64,000 nt of DNA from Streptococcus sanguinis (GCA_013378335.1 CP040556.1:620001-684000), one strand, 5' to 3'; shown: positions 36,610-45,963, counted from the stretch's first letter. Numbers and translations are program-made. The notes: generated by a model not told the origin, from the letters alone.

Positions 36610-38238
36610 ATGACACTTGATAAAACAAAGGTTGTCTACCAAATTTATCCAAAATCTTTTAAAGACACGACTGGCAACGGTTTGGGAGATTTTCGCGGGA
36701 TTATTGAAAAACTTCCTTACCTGAAAGAGCTGGGAGTGGATATGATCTGGCTCAATCCATTCTATCCGAGTCCGCAACGCGACAATGGTTATGATATTTC
36801 TGACTATACTGCGGTAGACCCTATCTTTGGTGATATGGCAGATTTTGAAGAGATGGTCAAGGTTGGCCAGCAGCATGGTATTGACTTTATGCTAGACATG
36901 GTTCTCAATCATTGCTCGATTGAGCATGAGTGGTTCCAAAAGGCGCTGGCTGGGGATTCCTACTATCAGGACTTCTTTATCCTGCGGGATGAGCTGACGG
37001 ACTGGCTGTCCAAGTTTGGCGGCAGTGCCTGGGCGCCATTTGGCGATACGGGCAAATATTATCTGCATCTTTATGATGTGACTCAAGCAGATCTTAACTG
37101 GCGCAACCCCAATGTTCGTCAAGAGCTCTTTAAAGTGGTGAATTTTTGGCGGGATAAAGGAGTCAAGGGCTTCCGCTTTGATGTCATCAATGTCATCGGA
37201 AAAGATGAAGTGCTGACGGACTGTCCAGAGCAGGAGGGCAAGCCAGCCTATACCGATAAGCCAATCGTGCATGACTATCTGCGTATGATGAACGAAGCAA
37301 CCTTTGGTCAGGACGATTCCTTTATGACGGTTGGCGAAATGAGCGCTACGACGATTGAAAACTGTATCCTTTACACCGCACCAGACAGGCAGGAGCTATC
37401 TATGGCCTTTAATTTCCATCATCTCAAGGTGGACTATGAAGCTGGACAGAAATGGACGCTTAAGGCCTTTGACTTTGAAGAGTTAAAACGCCTCTTCCAT
37501 ACTTGGGGCAAGGAAATGAGCAATCATGAAGGCTGGTCAGCCCTTTTCTGGAACAACCATGATCAGCCGCGAGCTCTCAACCGCTTTGTCGATGTAGAGA
37601 ATTTCCGCAATGAAGGAGCGACCATGTTGGCAGCCAGTATTCACCTTTCGCGCGGGACGCCTTATATCTACATGGGTGAGGAGATTGGCATGGTGGATCC
37701 TGACTATGACTCCATGGAAGATTATGTGGATGTCGAGTCTCTCAATGCTTACCAGACTCTGCTTGCTGAAGGTCAATCGCCAGAAGCAGCCTTCAGGATT
37801 ATCAAGGCCAAATCTCGTGATAATTCTCGGACGCCTATGCAGTGGGATGATTCAGTCAATGCAGGTTTTACAACAGGAACTCCATGGCTGAAGGCGGGCA
37901 AATCCTATCCTCTTATCAATGTGGAAAATGAAATCAAGGGCCCGATTTTTACCTTTTATCAGAAATTGATTGCCCTGCGTAAGGAACTGCCTATCATCGC
38001 AGAGGGCAGCTATCAGCCAGCTTATGAGGACAGTCCTCAGGTCTATGCCTTTGAGCGGGAGTGGCAAGGACAAAAACTTTTAGTCCTTAACAACTTCTAT
38101 GCTGATCCGATTACTGTGGACATCCTGCCGGATTATCAAAATGGTCAGGTCCTCCTGTCCAATTACGGCAAGAATCAGGTTGAACATGTGCTGACCCTGC
38201 AGCCATACGAAACCCTGGCTATCTTGGTGGAGGAATAA
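36610..38238 (+). CDS. treC: Trehalose-6-phosphate hydrolase TreC
   Basis: Cleaves cytosolic trehalose-6-phosphate to glucose and glucose-6-phosphate. GH13 enzyme of 542 aa: DMVLNHCS (region I), KGFRFDVINVIG with the nucleophile Asp (II), FMTVGEM with the acid/base Glu (III), and FWNNHDQPRALNRF with the third Asp (IV). GGAGAAAAT precedes ATG 36610; the 20 codons upstream in frame fall in the intercistronic hairpin and are excluded. It is co-transcribed with treB. Confidence 0.96.
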   Translation: MTLDKTKVVYQIYPKSFKDTTGNGLGDFRGIIEKLPYLKELGVDMIWLNPFYPSPQRDNGYDISDYTAVDPIFGDMADFEEMVKVGQQHGIDFMLDMVLNHCSIEHEWFQKALAGDSYYQDFFILRDELTDWLSKFGGSAWAPFGDTGKYYLHLYDVTQADLNWRNPNVRQELFKVVNFWRDKGVKGFRFDVINVIGKDEVLTDCPEQEGKPAYTDKPIVHDYLRMMNEATFGQDDSFMTVGEMSATTIENCILYTAPDRQELSMAFNFHHLKVDYEAGQKWTLKAFDFEELKRLFHTWGKEMSNHEGWSALFWNNHDQPRALNRFVDVENFRNEGATMLAASIHLSRGTPYIYMGEEIGMVDPDYDSMEDYVDVESLNAYQTLLAEGQSPEAAFRIIKAKSRDNSRTPMQWDDSVNAGFTTGTPWLKAGKSYPLINVENEIKGPIFTFYQKLIALRKELPIIAEGSYQPAYEDSPQVYAFEREWQGQKLLVLNNFYADPITVDILPDYQNGQVLLSNYGKNQVEHVLTLQPYETLAILVEE

Positions 38239-38246
38239 ATCATTCT

Positions 38247-38278
38247 AAAAGAATCTGGAAAGGACTTTCAGATTCTTT
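38247..38278 (+). terminator. treC terminator, left hairpin of the island flanks
   Basis: AGAATCTGGAAA...TTTCAGATTCT at 38250-38276 forms a long stem with T after it. Almost the same hairpin recurs at 40826-40851, on the far side of the 2.55-kb island. Confidence 0.75.
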
Positions 38279-38336
38279 CAGATTGAAGACAAAGTCCAAA
38301 GAACAGAAGTTTCTAAGGGCTTTGTCTTCAATCTGA
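38277..38336. repeat. IS1182-end-like palindromic repeat A
   Basis: Begins TTCAGATTGAAGACAAAGTC and ends with the reverse complement GACAAAGCCC-type arm, GGGCTTTGTCTTCAATCTGA. The first 40 bp match the right end of the intact IS at 61550-63105 read inward, including AAGAACAGAAGTTTCTAAGG. It is too short to code for anything: a solo IS end or a MITE. Confidence 0.7.
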
Positions 38337-38361
38337 GCAGCCCTTATGGGGCTGTTTTTTT
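38337..38361 (+). terminator. Small terminator-like hairpin
   Basis: GCAGCCC/GGGGCTG stem (last pairs C-G and G-C with a 4-nt loop) followed by seven T. Confidence 0.6.
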
Positions 38362-38378
38362 CAATGAAAGGAGATCTT

Positions 38379-38507
38379 ATGTTTAGAAAAATTTTTGACA
38401 CCAAGAAACCGCAACGCTCTAGTGACCGATTCAAGTCCCTGATACATACCCTATCTAGTATGAATGAGCAGGATTTAGCAAAAGTAGAGAAATTACTTGA
38501 ACTCTAA
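38379..38507 (+). CDS. Small 42-aa ORF, function unknown
   Basis: AAGGAGATCTT precedes ATG 38379. The product begins MFRKIFDTKKPQRSSDRFKS and ends with a helix SSMNEQDLAKVEKLLEL, like the closing helix of many regulator tails. It lies just inside the left edge of the island. It may be a fragment, but the ribosome site is good. I cannot assign a function. Confidence 0.4.
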   Translation: MFRKIFDTKKPQRSSDRFKSLIHTLSSMNEQDLAKVEKLLEL

Positions 38508-38534
38508 ATGCTTATGTTTCTCTTGACTGCCAAT

Positions 38535-38709
38535 TCAAACCCCATCTCCCTCGATGTAGAGGACTTTGGGTTTCCTTAACGTTTCTGACAAAGCAGAGCT
38601 ACTTTGAGCTATCTTCTCAGCCACATCCTGCGTGATGCGATGGACGGTCTGGTGGCTCATGGAAATATCAGTCAAGAGTTCTAAAGTCTCAATTGTGTAA
38701 AACGCTTTC
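38535..38709 (-). pseudogene. Relic of a UPF0236 (ISLre2-type) transposase
   Basis: Read on the minus strand, one frame gives IETLELLTDISMSHQTVHRI and then VAEKIAQ...RKPKVLYIEGDGV, the start of the conserved UPF0236 transposase core, where the next residue (normally Trp) is a TGA. Both ends are missing. It is an inactive fragment of a second IS type inside the island. Confidence 0.65.
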
Positions 38710-38755
38710 TAAAATGTTACAATTAATATAGAAATATTTTTATAGGAGGTCTAAG

Positions 38756-38809
38756 ATGAAAAAAATAGGGCTTCATTATTGGAAATTATTGAAGGATAAA
38801 CGATTTTAA
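38756..38809 (+). CDS. 17-codon micro-ORF with strong ribosome site
   Basis: ATAGGAGGTCTAAG precedes ATG 38756, giving MKKIGLHYWKLLKDKRF and then TAA. Basic and aromatic, so a peptide signal or bacteriocin-like leader is conceivable, but it may equally be the stump of a deleted gene. The stretch 38810-38974 after it has no further ORF of note. Confidence 0.25.
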   Translation: MKKIGLHYWKLLKDKRF

Positions 38810-38974
38810 GAAGATAAAAGGGAAGTGGTTTGTCTCGCTTTTATTTATCAGAAATAGGACCGTTTTTATAAGTAACTTTACTTTAAGAAATGTAATTTAG
38901 GAAAGTTTGAAATATTTCTAAAACAGTCACAAGAAATTTTATGCTAAAAGAAAAATTACGGAGGAAGTTTTACA

Positions 38975-40687
38975 GTGAAAAAGTTACCATATTATCAACC
39001 AGATTTACAGTTGCTAATTCATGAATTAAAAAATTGCAGTAGGATTATTGATGAAGAACACGAACTGTATAAATTCTTAATTACGTATTTCGCTGCTTCA
39101 GCAACTGAAAATACTGGATGTCTACTTCCAGAAAAATATAGAAAATTCAAGAGAGATTCATTACAGAGCAGAGGAATGCAGCTCATTGGTCAAATTCTAG
39201 ATGAATTACATTTTTTAGATTTAGATATACCTTCGACATTTACGTTAACAAATTCAGGTATTAAGCAAGTTATTGAATATATCAATGAAGAGTTAGACAG
39301 AAAAATTCAGGAAGAATTGGTATTGTATCGAAAAGAAAGTTTATTGCTTAATTTAACATTGTTGGCAAGTGTTTTAAGTAAAATTACTATATATTTAAAT
39401 ACCGATTATAAGGCGACAGTACCTGATGGAATAGATGAACTGATAGTTTCTTTTAATTCGATAAAGTCATATATATTTTTTGATCCGCGTGTCTTTTTAG
39501 GTGAATTAAAGTCTACGTTAGAACATATACTTAATCGACTGCTTTTAACTGGAGAACAGGAATATCGTCAAAACTCTCGTAAAGTAGAAATAAACTATAC
39601 TGGCTTATGTAGCCTATTTGAACTATTCTTTGCGAAGATACTTCTGGATTCGTATATTGATTTGTTACCTTTTGTTAATAAGGACGAGCGTGATGAGATT
39701 TCATTTTCAAAGGAAAAAGGTATTTCTCTACCAAATAGAATTCTTGAAAACTTTACAAACTATATCGTTGATACACGAGACGAAGAACTTATCATTGGCG
39801 ATAAAAAAATTGAGGTAATTTTGAAATATTTACAACAAGTAAAAAATATATCGCCAAATATTTTAAATAATTATCTCTCACAGCCTGATGAGAATAGAGC
39901 CTTAAAACTTGAAAATATTTATTTAAGTTTATGTGAAAAAAATCTCATTATTAGCGATTTCTCAATGAATCAATCTCTTTCGACTGATGACTCTAAATTA
40001 GTGATTGAAAATCTAACTTTAAATAATAAGAGTTTCTACGAGAGTATGCCCATAAACAGTATCATTGGGGAACCGAATATGAGACTATTTAGAGCACCAG
40101 TGCTTGAGTTTTCAGAGATAGATATTCTTCCAACGTTTTCATTTTTAGAATCAGCTAAATATTTTCCTTATCGAATATTGAGAAGTGATATTCTTAATAA
40201 GAAGAATGGGAAGACATGGACAACACTAATACGAAAAAATTTTGATGAAAGATTACTACCGGAGTTTAAAAAAATTGCAGAAAGCTACGATAGGGATTGT
40301 AAAATAAATTATTACCTTAATCAGTCAAAGATTGATGGGATTAAGGCATTAGTAAAAAATAATTCCTTAATTGAGGAGTTGGATTTAGTTTTTATTTACA
40401 ATAATACTTTATATACTTATGATTTAAAAAATTATGGACTTGCCAGAAATGTAAAACAATGTAAAAGTATAGTTAATTCACAGATATATAAAGAGTTTGC
40501 AAAATTAAATAAATTAAAATCTACGATTTTATCAAATAAATTGTTGTTTCAGAAAGAGTTTGGTCAATTTGATACCGTAGAAATAGGCGTAGTCACCGTT
40601 AATACTACACCATATAAGTATTTCAAAAATGGTAGAGTGTATTCTATTCCAGAACTTAGAAAAAATCCCAATCTATTAATTTCTTAA
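38975..40687 (+). CDS. Large accessory protein with PD-(D/E)XK nuclease-like C-terminus
   Basis: Protein of 570 aa from GTG 38975, with GGAGG 10 nt upstream. Residues 1-450 are helical and Leu/Glu/Lys-rich with no motif I know. Residues ~465-490 read EELDLVFIYNNTLYTYDLKN: Asp470, hydrophobic strand, Asp483-Leu-Lys485, the spacing of the restriction-endonuclease-like D...(D/E)XK core. A following strand-helix region ends GVVTVNTTPYKYFKNGRVY. Codons are much richer in A and T than in the tre genes, and it lies between IS-end repeats, so it was probably acquired. A defence or DNA-processing nuclease is plausible but unproven. Confidence 0.55.
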   Translation: MKKLPYYQPDLQLLIHELKNCSRIIDEEHELYKFLITYFAASATENTGCLLPEKYRKFKRDSLQSRGMQLIGQILDELHFLDLDIPSTFTLTNSGIKQVIEYINEELDRKIQEELVLYRKESLLLNLTLLASVLSKITIYLNTDYKATVPDGIDELIVSFNSIKSYIFFDPRVFLGELKSTLEHILNRLLLTGEQEYRQNSRKVEINYTGLCSLFELFFAKILLDSYIDLLPFVNKDERDEISFSKEKGISLPNRILENFTNYIVDTRDEELIIGDKKIEVILKYLQQVKNISPNILNNYLSQPDENRALKLENIYLSLCEKNLIISDFSMNQSLSTDDSKLVIENLTLNNKSFYESMPINSIIGEPNMRLFRAPVLEFSEIDILPTFSFLESAKYFPYRILRSDILNKKNGKTWTTLIRKNFDERLLPEFKKIAESYDRDCKINYYLNQSKIDGIKALVKNNSLIEELDLVFIYNNTLYTYDLKNYGLARNVKQCKSIVNSQIYKEFAKLNKLKSTILSNKLLFQKEFGQFDTVEIGVVTVNTTPYKYFKNGRVYSIPELRKNPNLLIS

Positions 40688-40762
40688 AAAACTGGAAGAT
40701 AGTAATTTGAAAATAGAAAAAAGTTTTCTTAACACTTTATAAAATATTTAAAAATAATTTTC

Positions 40763-40778
40763 GAGAGCTTCGGCTCTC
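40763..40778 (+). terminator. Hairpin after the 570-aa gene
   Basis: GAGAGC-TTCG-GCTCTC, a perfect stem with a stable TTCG tetraloop, but no T-run. Confidence 0.4.
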
Positions 40779-40825
40779 TCAGACCAAAGACAAACATTCC
40801 AAATGGTGTTTGTCTTCAATCTGAA
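40779..40825. repeat. IS1182-end-like palindromic repeat B
   Basis: TCAGACCAAAGACAAACATT at the left matches the left end of the IS at 61550 (TTCAGACCGTAGACAAACAT). It closes as a hairpin with GTGTTTGTCTTCAATCTGAA. With repeat A it brackets the 2.55-kb island. Confidence 0.7.
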
Positions 40826-40857
40826 AGAATCTGGAAAAAATTCCAGATTCTTTTTTA
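40826..40857 (+). terminator. Right copy of the treC-type hairpin
   Basis: AGAATCTGGAA/TTCCAGATTCT with six T after it. Stem arms are the same as at 38250-38276 except near the loop. The rest of the gap 40688-41003 is AT-rich with the nuclease promoter. Confidence 0.7.
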
Positions 40858-40927
40858 TGTGTTGGGCCAGTCTAGGCAAGTATTTTTCTGAAGTAAGAGA
40901 AACTAATACAGAATTTTAAGAAAGCCT

Positions 40928-40956
40928 TTGCAAAATTTGATTCTTTTCTTTATAAT
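40928..40956 (+). promoter_or_regulatory. Promoter of the wall-anchored nuclease
   Basis: TTGCAA (40928), 17-bp spacer, TATAAT (40951-40956), 47 nt upstream of ATG 41004. Confidence 0.7.
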
Positions 40957-41003
40957 AAAAATTAAATAGGATAATATACATTTATACAGAAAAGGAGAAA
41001 TTC

Positions 41004-43252
41004 ATGAAAAAACAAGTTTCTTACAGGCAGCTCTTTCCTACAGTGGTCTTGCTAGCTGCTTTTCTGTCCCTGCTTTTTTCTGTCCAACTGGTCGGAGCAG
41101 AAGAAGCAGTAAGTTCGTCGACTTCAGATGCGGCAGCTCTTACAGAGAATCCACCTGTAAGCGATGCGTCGGTTGCCAGTCAAACGGAGAGTCCATCTGC
41201 AGAATCGGGAGAGTCAAGGCCAGCTTCTACAGAGACAGTGGAAAAGGCAGACCAAGCCCCTGCTGCAGCACAAGCTGCGACTAGCGGACCAGAAGTTGTT
41301 CCAAATGTAGGAACTATTCAGGGAGAATCACAAGTCTCTCCCTATGAGAACAAGGAAGTCCAAGTTTCCAATGTAGTTGTGACGAAAACAGACCGCTATG
41401 GTTTTTATGTTCAAGACGTGACTCCTGATGGAAATAGCAGGACTTCTGATGCTCTTTATGTTGTTTCTAAAGAAAAAGTCGATGTCGGTGACAAACTTAG
41501 TCTTGAAGGTCGTGTCAAAGAAGGTTATATGGAAGAGCTCAGCGTTCGTCAGGGGCAAACTTTCAACAAGCCCAGTGGTAGTTTGACAGTCACTATGCTG
41601 GTCGCTTCCAAGGTGACCAAGGAAGGGAAAGTTGACTTACCTGATCCAGTTGACATCGTGGCTAATATGCCTCAGGATACGGTCGATAACGATATTAATA
41701 ACTATCAGCCTCAAAGTGAAGCTTTGGACTACTGGGAAAGTTTGGAAGGAATGTTGACGACGGTGAAGAAACCGCATATTCTGGGACCTCAGTACCGAGG
41801 TGATGTTTATGTCTTGCCAGAAGGTTATCAGGCTTTACCATTAAACAATATCGGAGGGCTCAATCTTCGTCCAAACGCCCAAAATACCGCAACCATTCCA
41901 GTATATGTTGGCAATAAATTCATTGCCAAGGCCAAGGATTATTTCAATGGTGATGTGGTTGGAGTCGTGACCTATCGTGGTAAGATTTACAAGTTGGAGC
42001 CGACTCAGCTGCCTGATTTGGTGGACGGTGGCTTGCAGAGACAGGTCTCTCCTATCTATCCAAGCGAGGACAAGCTGACTATTGCTTCCTACAATATCGA
42101 GAATTTTTCTGCTAATGCTAAAAAAGGTGAAACACCTGAGGAAAAAGTGACTAGAATCGCTAATTCCTTAATCAATGAAATCCACAGTCCAGATATCATC
42201 ACGCTCATCGAGGTTCAAGATGAGAATGGCAGTGTCAATGACGGGACGACCAGCGGTGTCAAAAGCGGCGAGAAACTAGCGAGCCGCATCAAAGAACTGG
42301 GCGGAAAAACTTACAAGTACACCGAAGTTGCTCCACTTGACGGTCAAGATGGCGGCAAGCCTGGCTCTAATATCCGAGTGGCCTTTCTCTACGATCCAAA
42401 TCGGGTGAAGTTAGTCGAAAAAGAAGCCGGTACGAGTGACGAAGCAGCTAGCTTTTCCGGTGGCCATTTGGTTAAGAATCCTGCTCGGATTGCTCCAACA
42501 AATCCAGCCTTTACCAAGGTTCGTAAATCCTTGGCAGCTGAGTTTGAATTTAAGGGCCAGCATATCGTCGTTATCGCCAATCATTTGAAGTCCAAGATTG
42601 GGATGATGCCGTTTATGGTTCCGCTCAGCCAGCAGTTCAGCATACGCAGGCAGCCCGAATTGAGCAGGCGAAAATTTTAAATAGCTTTGTTCAAGAAGGG
42701 CTGAGACAAAATCCTAACCTTAAGTTTGTGCTGACTGGTGATTTCAATGATTTTGAATTTTCCGAAACGGCTAAAGCACTGGCGGGTAATGAACTGATTA
42801 ATCTTATGCAGGAGCATGATGCGGCTGACCGTTATTCCTATTTCTACCGTGGCAGCAACCAAAGCTTGGACAATATTTTCATTTCGAAGAACCTGGCAGG
42901 CAAGGCAGTCTTTGCGCCTGTCCATATCAATGCCTCCTTCATGGAGGAACATGGCAGAGCTTCAGACCATGATCCAGTAGTGGTGCAGCTGGACTTTTCT
43001 AAGGATGTCACAGCTTCGTCATCTGACAGCTCCCAGCCGTCTCAATCAACTGGACAATCTTCTGTAGCAGTAGAGCAAGGAGCTCCGTCTCAGACCAATC
43101 CTCCATCGTCCAATCAAACTGGACAAGGTCAGACTGTTGGCAGCAAGAAGAAGGGACTCCCGCAGACTGGCCAAAATAACAGTGGCTGGGCAGTTTTGGG
43201 ATTGACCTTGCTAATGTTTGCTTTTACTCTCAAAAAGAGAAGTAGAAATTAA
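41004..43252 (+). pseudogene. swan: LPXTG wall-anchored nuclease (SWAN-type), one-base frameshift
   Basis: Surface DNase thought to degrade neutrophil extracellular DNA traps, as described for S. sanguinis SWAN. Order: signal peptide (FPTVVLLAAFLSLLFSVQLVGA), low-complexity Ser/Ala/Glu linker to residue ~100, OB-fold segment (~105-200), an endonuclease/exonuclease/phosphatase domain (IASYNIENFSAN, ITLIEVQDENG, LTGDFNDFEFS, GRASDHDPVVV), linker, then LPQTG, hydrophobic stretch and KKRSRN tail. The frame breaks at the GGG of 42600-42602; one more G restores SKIGDDAVYGSAQPAVQHTQ and a 749-aa protein. AAGGAG precedes ATG 41004. Confidence 0.88.
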
Positions 43253-43278
43253 CTAAAATCAATTTAAAAAGTGAAATT

Positions 43279-43311
43279 GGGGTGGAATAAAGATTCTGCC
43301 CTGATTTTTTT
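43279..43311 (+). terminator. Terminator after the nuclease gene
   Basis: GGGGTGGAAT pairs with ATTCTGCCCT (two G-U pairs), followed by GATTTTTTT. Confidence 0.75.
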
Positions 43312-43471
43312 GCTTACTGCTTTCGCCCTAAAGTTTCATCTGTTGTAAAACACTGAAAATGAAACTGAAAAACAGTTTGTTTTCTAAAAAATAGGCAAAT
43401 TAAGTCTATTTTTGCTTTAATCATGTTATAATGTAGTTAGTTATAAAACGTTTTCAGAGTTAAGAGGTTGC

Positions 43472-44284
43472 ATGATGGTTGAAGAGAAAATTGAAGAAGC
43501 AGTTGATTATGGAAAGGTAACGGGCATGGTCCACTCCACCGAAAGTTTTGGAGCTGTTGATGGACCGGGCATCCGTTTTATTGTCTTTTTGCAGGGCTGC
43601 CATATGCGCTGCCAGTATTGCCATAATCCGGACACATGGGAGATGGAGACCAACAAATCTCAGCTGCGGACAGTGGATGATGTTTTACAAGAAGCTCTCC
43701 GTTACAAGGGTTTCTGGGGCAATAAAGGCGGAATCACTGTCAGCGGAGGAGAAGCCTTGCTGCAGATTGATTTTCTGATTGCCCTCTTTACCAAGGCTAA
43801 GGAGCTGGGCATCCACTGTACCTTGGATACCTGTGCCCTGCCTTTTAGGAATACGCCTCGCTACCTGAAAAAATTTGACAAGCTCATGGCTGTGACGGAT
43901 TTAGTTTTGCTAGATATCAAAGAGATTAACGAAGAACAGCACAAAATCGTGACCAGCCAGACTAACAAGAATATCTTGGCTTGTGCCAAGTACCTATCTG
44001 ACATTGGAAAGCCAGTCTGGATCCGCCACGTCTTGGTTCCGGGACTGACTGACCGTGATGATGACCTGATTGAACTGGGTAAATTTGTAAAGACGCTGAA
44101 GAATGTTGATAAGTTTGAAATTCTACCTTACCATACCATGGGAGAATTCAAATGGCGGGAGCTGGGCATCCCTTACAAGCTGGAAGGTGTTAAGCCTCCA
44201 ACAGCCGATCGGGTCAAGAATGCCAAGGAACTCATGCAGACTGAATCTTATACAGAGTATATGAATCGGGTGCATAATAGCTAA
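43472..44284 (+). CDS. pflA: Pyruvate formate-lyase activating enzyme
   Basis: Radical SAM enzyme that puts the glycyl radical on pyruvate formate-lyase for anaerobic mixed-acid fermentation. At 270 aa it carries the CX3CX2C cluster motif in LQGCHMRCQYCHNPDTW and the GGE motif in ITVSGGEALLQ. Start is ATG 43472 or 43475 behind AAGAGG. The upstream AAAACGTTTT palindrome near 43445-43454 resembles only part of a cre site. A terminator follows; pfl itself is not in the window. Confidence 0.95.
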   Translation: MMVEEKIEEAVDYGKVTGMVHSTESFGAVDGPGIRFIVFLQGCHMRCQYCHNPDTWEMETNKSQLRTVDDVLQEALRYKGFWGNKGGITVSGGEALLQIDFLIALFTKAKELGIHCTLDTCALPFRNTPRYLKKFDKLMAVTDLVLLDIKEINEEQHKIVTSQTNKNILACAKYLSDIGKPVWIRHVLVPGLTDRDDDLIELGKFVKTLKNVDKFEILPYHTMGEFKWRELGIPYKLEGVKPPTADRVKNAKELMQTESYTEYMNRVHNS

Positions 44285-44306
44285 TCTACTTTGAGTATGA
44301 ATTACT

Positions 44307-44335
44307 GGGCTGGTGAGCTAACCAGTCCATTTTTC
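44307..44335 (+). terminator. pflA terminator
   Basis: GGGCTGGT/ACCAGTCC stem (one G-U pair) with a short loop and TTTTT after. Confidence 0.8.
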
Positions 44336-44377
44336 TTAAGAAAATGCCCTTCTGCTTTTGTGAAATGCCTGTAATTG

Positions 44378-44386
44378 TGGTAAAAT
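44378..44386 (+). promoter_or_regulatory. Extended -10 promoter of ppaC
   Basis: TGGTAAAAT, 37 nt upstream of ATG 44424, with AGAAGAGG as ribosome site between. Confidence 0.6.
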
Positions 44387-44423
44387 AAATGCAATAAACA
44401 TTATATAAAAGAAGAGGTTTATC

Positions 44424-45359
44424 ATGTCTAAAATTTTAGTTTTCGGTCACCAAAATCCTGACTCAGATGCCATTGGTTCATCTTACGCTTTTGCTTACTT
44501 GGCTCGTGAAGCTTATGGCTTGGATACAGAAGTTGTTGCTCTGGGTGAGCCTAATGAAGAAACAGCCTTTGTTTTGGATTACTTTGGCGTGGCTGCACCG
44601 CGTGTGATTACATCTGCAAAGGCAGAGGGAGCTGAGCAAGTTATCCTGACAGACCACAATGAATTCCAGCAGTCCGTGGCAGATATCGCTGAAGTTGAAG
44701 TATATGGCGTGGTGGACCACCACCGTGTAGGCAACTTTGAAACAGCTAGTCCCCTTTACATGCGCTTGGAGCCAGTGGGATCTGCTTCATCTATTGTTTA
44801 CCGCATGTTCAAGGAGCACGGCGTAGCAGTTCCAAAAGAAATTGCAGGACTACTGCTGTCAGGTTTGATCTCTGATACTCTCTTACTTAAGTCACCAACG
44901 ACTCATCCGACTGACAAGGCCATTGCACCAGAATTGGCTGAGCTGGCTGGTGTCAACTTGGAAGAGTATGGTTTGGCTATGCTCAAGGCCGGAACTAATT
45001 TGGCTAGCAAGTCTGCTGAAGAATTGATTGATATCGATGCTAAAACCTTTGAATTGAACGGAAACAATGTCCGTGTAGCACAAGTTAACACTGTTGATAT
45101 TGCTGAAGTTTTGGAGCGTCAGGCAGAAATCGAAGCAGCTATTGAAAAAGCAAACGCTGAAAATGGCTACTCTGACTTCGTCTTGATGATTACAGACATT
45201 ATCAACTCAGACTCAGAGATTCTGGCTATTGGCAGCAATATGGACAAGGTCGAAGCAGCCTTTAACTTTGCTCTTGAAAACAACCGTGCTTTCCTTGCGG
45301 GCGCTGTTTCTCGTAAGAAGCAAGTGGTACCTCAACTGACAGCAAGTTTTAATGCTTAA
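44424..45359 (+). CDS. ppaC: Manganese-dependent inorganic pyrophosphatase (family II)
   Basis: Hydrolyses pyrophosphate to drive biosynthesis. DHH-superfamily protein of 311 aa with the metal motifs [21 protein letters not shown] and [12 protein letters not shown]. The C-terminal DHHA2 substrate domain ends [14 protein letters not shown], with the phosphate-gripping SRKKQ. It is followed by a terminator and a small cysteine-hydrolase gene. Confidence 0.97.
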   Translation: MSKILVFGHQNPDSDAIGSSYAFAYLAREAYGLDTEVVALGEPNEETAFVLDYFGVAAPRVITSAKAEGAEQVILTDHNEFQQSVADIAEVEVYGVVDHHRVGNFETASPLYMRLEPVGSASSIVYRMFKEHGVAVPKEIAGLLLSGLISDTLLLKSPTTHPTDKAIAPELAELAGVNLEEYGLAMLKAGTNLASKSAEELIDIDAKTFELNGNNVRVAQVNTVDIAEVLERQAEIEAAIEKANAENGYSDFVLMITDIINSDSEILAIGSNMDKVEAAFNFALENNRAFLAGAVSRKKQVVPQLTASFNA

Positions 45360-45411
45360 AGAGCTCATTTGACGAAATAGGTTACTAGATGGGGGCTATT
45401 CCCCTCATACT

Positions 45412-45436
45412 AAAAAGGAGTTTCGGCTCCTTTTTT
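45412..45436 (+). terminator. ppaC terminator
   Basis: AAAAAGGAG...CTCCTTTTTT hairpin just before the next gene. Confidence 0.8.
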
Positions 45437-45450
45437 GATAGGCGAGAGAA

Positions 45451-45963
45451 ATGAAGATTCAAGATTTACAAGATGGAGATTTGATTTTTACAGTCGGATC
45501 TTCAGAAATTGCTACAGCCATTCGAGCAGCGACTGGTTCATACAGCCACGTGGCCATCTTTTTTAATGGTGAGATTTATCATGCAACTCAGGAGAAGGGC
45601 GTTATCAATCAAAACTTATCTGATTTTTGGCAGGATGAGGATGATTATAACGTATATCGCTATCCAGCTATTGAAGCAGAAGCTGTCTTTAAAAGGGCCA
45701 AATTACATCTAGGAAAGCCATACAATTTCAGCTTTTATCCTCAGTCCGATAGTTTTTACTGCTCGGAGTATATTGCGGAAATTTTGCCGATTTTTGATAC
45801 GATTCCCATGCAGTTTGGTGATGAGGAAAATCTAATTTCTGATTTTTGGCAGGAATATTATTGGGATTTGGGCTTAGCGGTTCCCCTAGGTCAGCCTGGG
45901 ACGAATCCTAGTCAGTTGGCTCAGTCAAGAAAACTCATCTACAAAGGAGAACTTCATGATTAA
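45451..45963 (+). CDS. YiiX-type permuted NlpC/P60 (papain-like) hydrolase
   Basis: Protein of 170 aa without a signal peptide. It starts LQDGDLIFTVGSSEIATAI and has the His in GSYSHVAIFFNGEIYHAT before the Cys in SFYCSEYIAEIL. His-before-Cys order is the circularly permuted NlpC/P60 arrangement of the YiiX group, whose members act as lipid or peptide hydrolases. The substrate is unknown. It overlaps the next gene by 8 nt. Confidence 0.78.
   Translation: MKIQDLQDGDLIFTVGSSEIATAIRAATGSYSHVAIFFNGEIYHATQEKGVINQNLSDFWQDEDDYNVYRYPAIEAEAVFKRAKLHLGKPYNFSFYPQSDSFYCSEYIAEILPIFDTIPMQFGDEENLISDFWQEYYWDLGLAVPLGQPGTNPSQLAQSRKLIYKGELHD

Noticed and set aside
43441..43460. cre site upstream of pflA
   Set aside because: AAAACGTTTTCA matches the core only; two of the conserved 5' positions are wrong.
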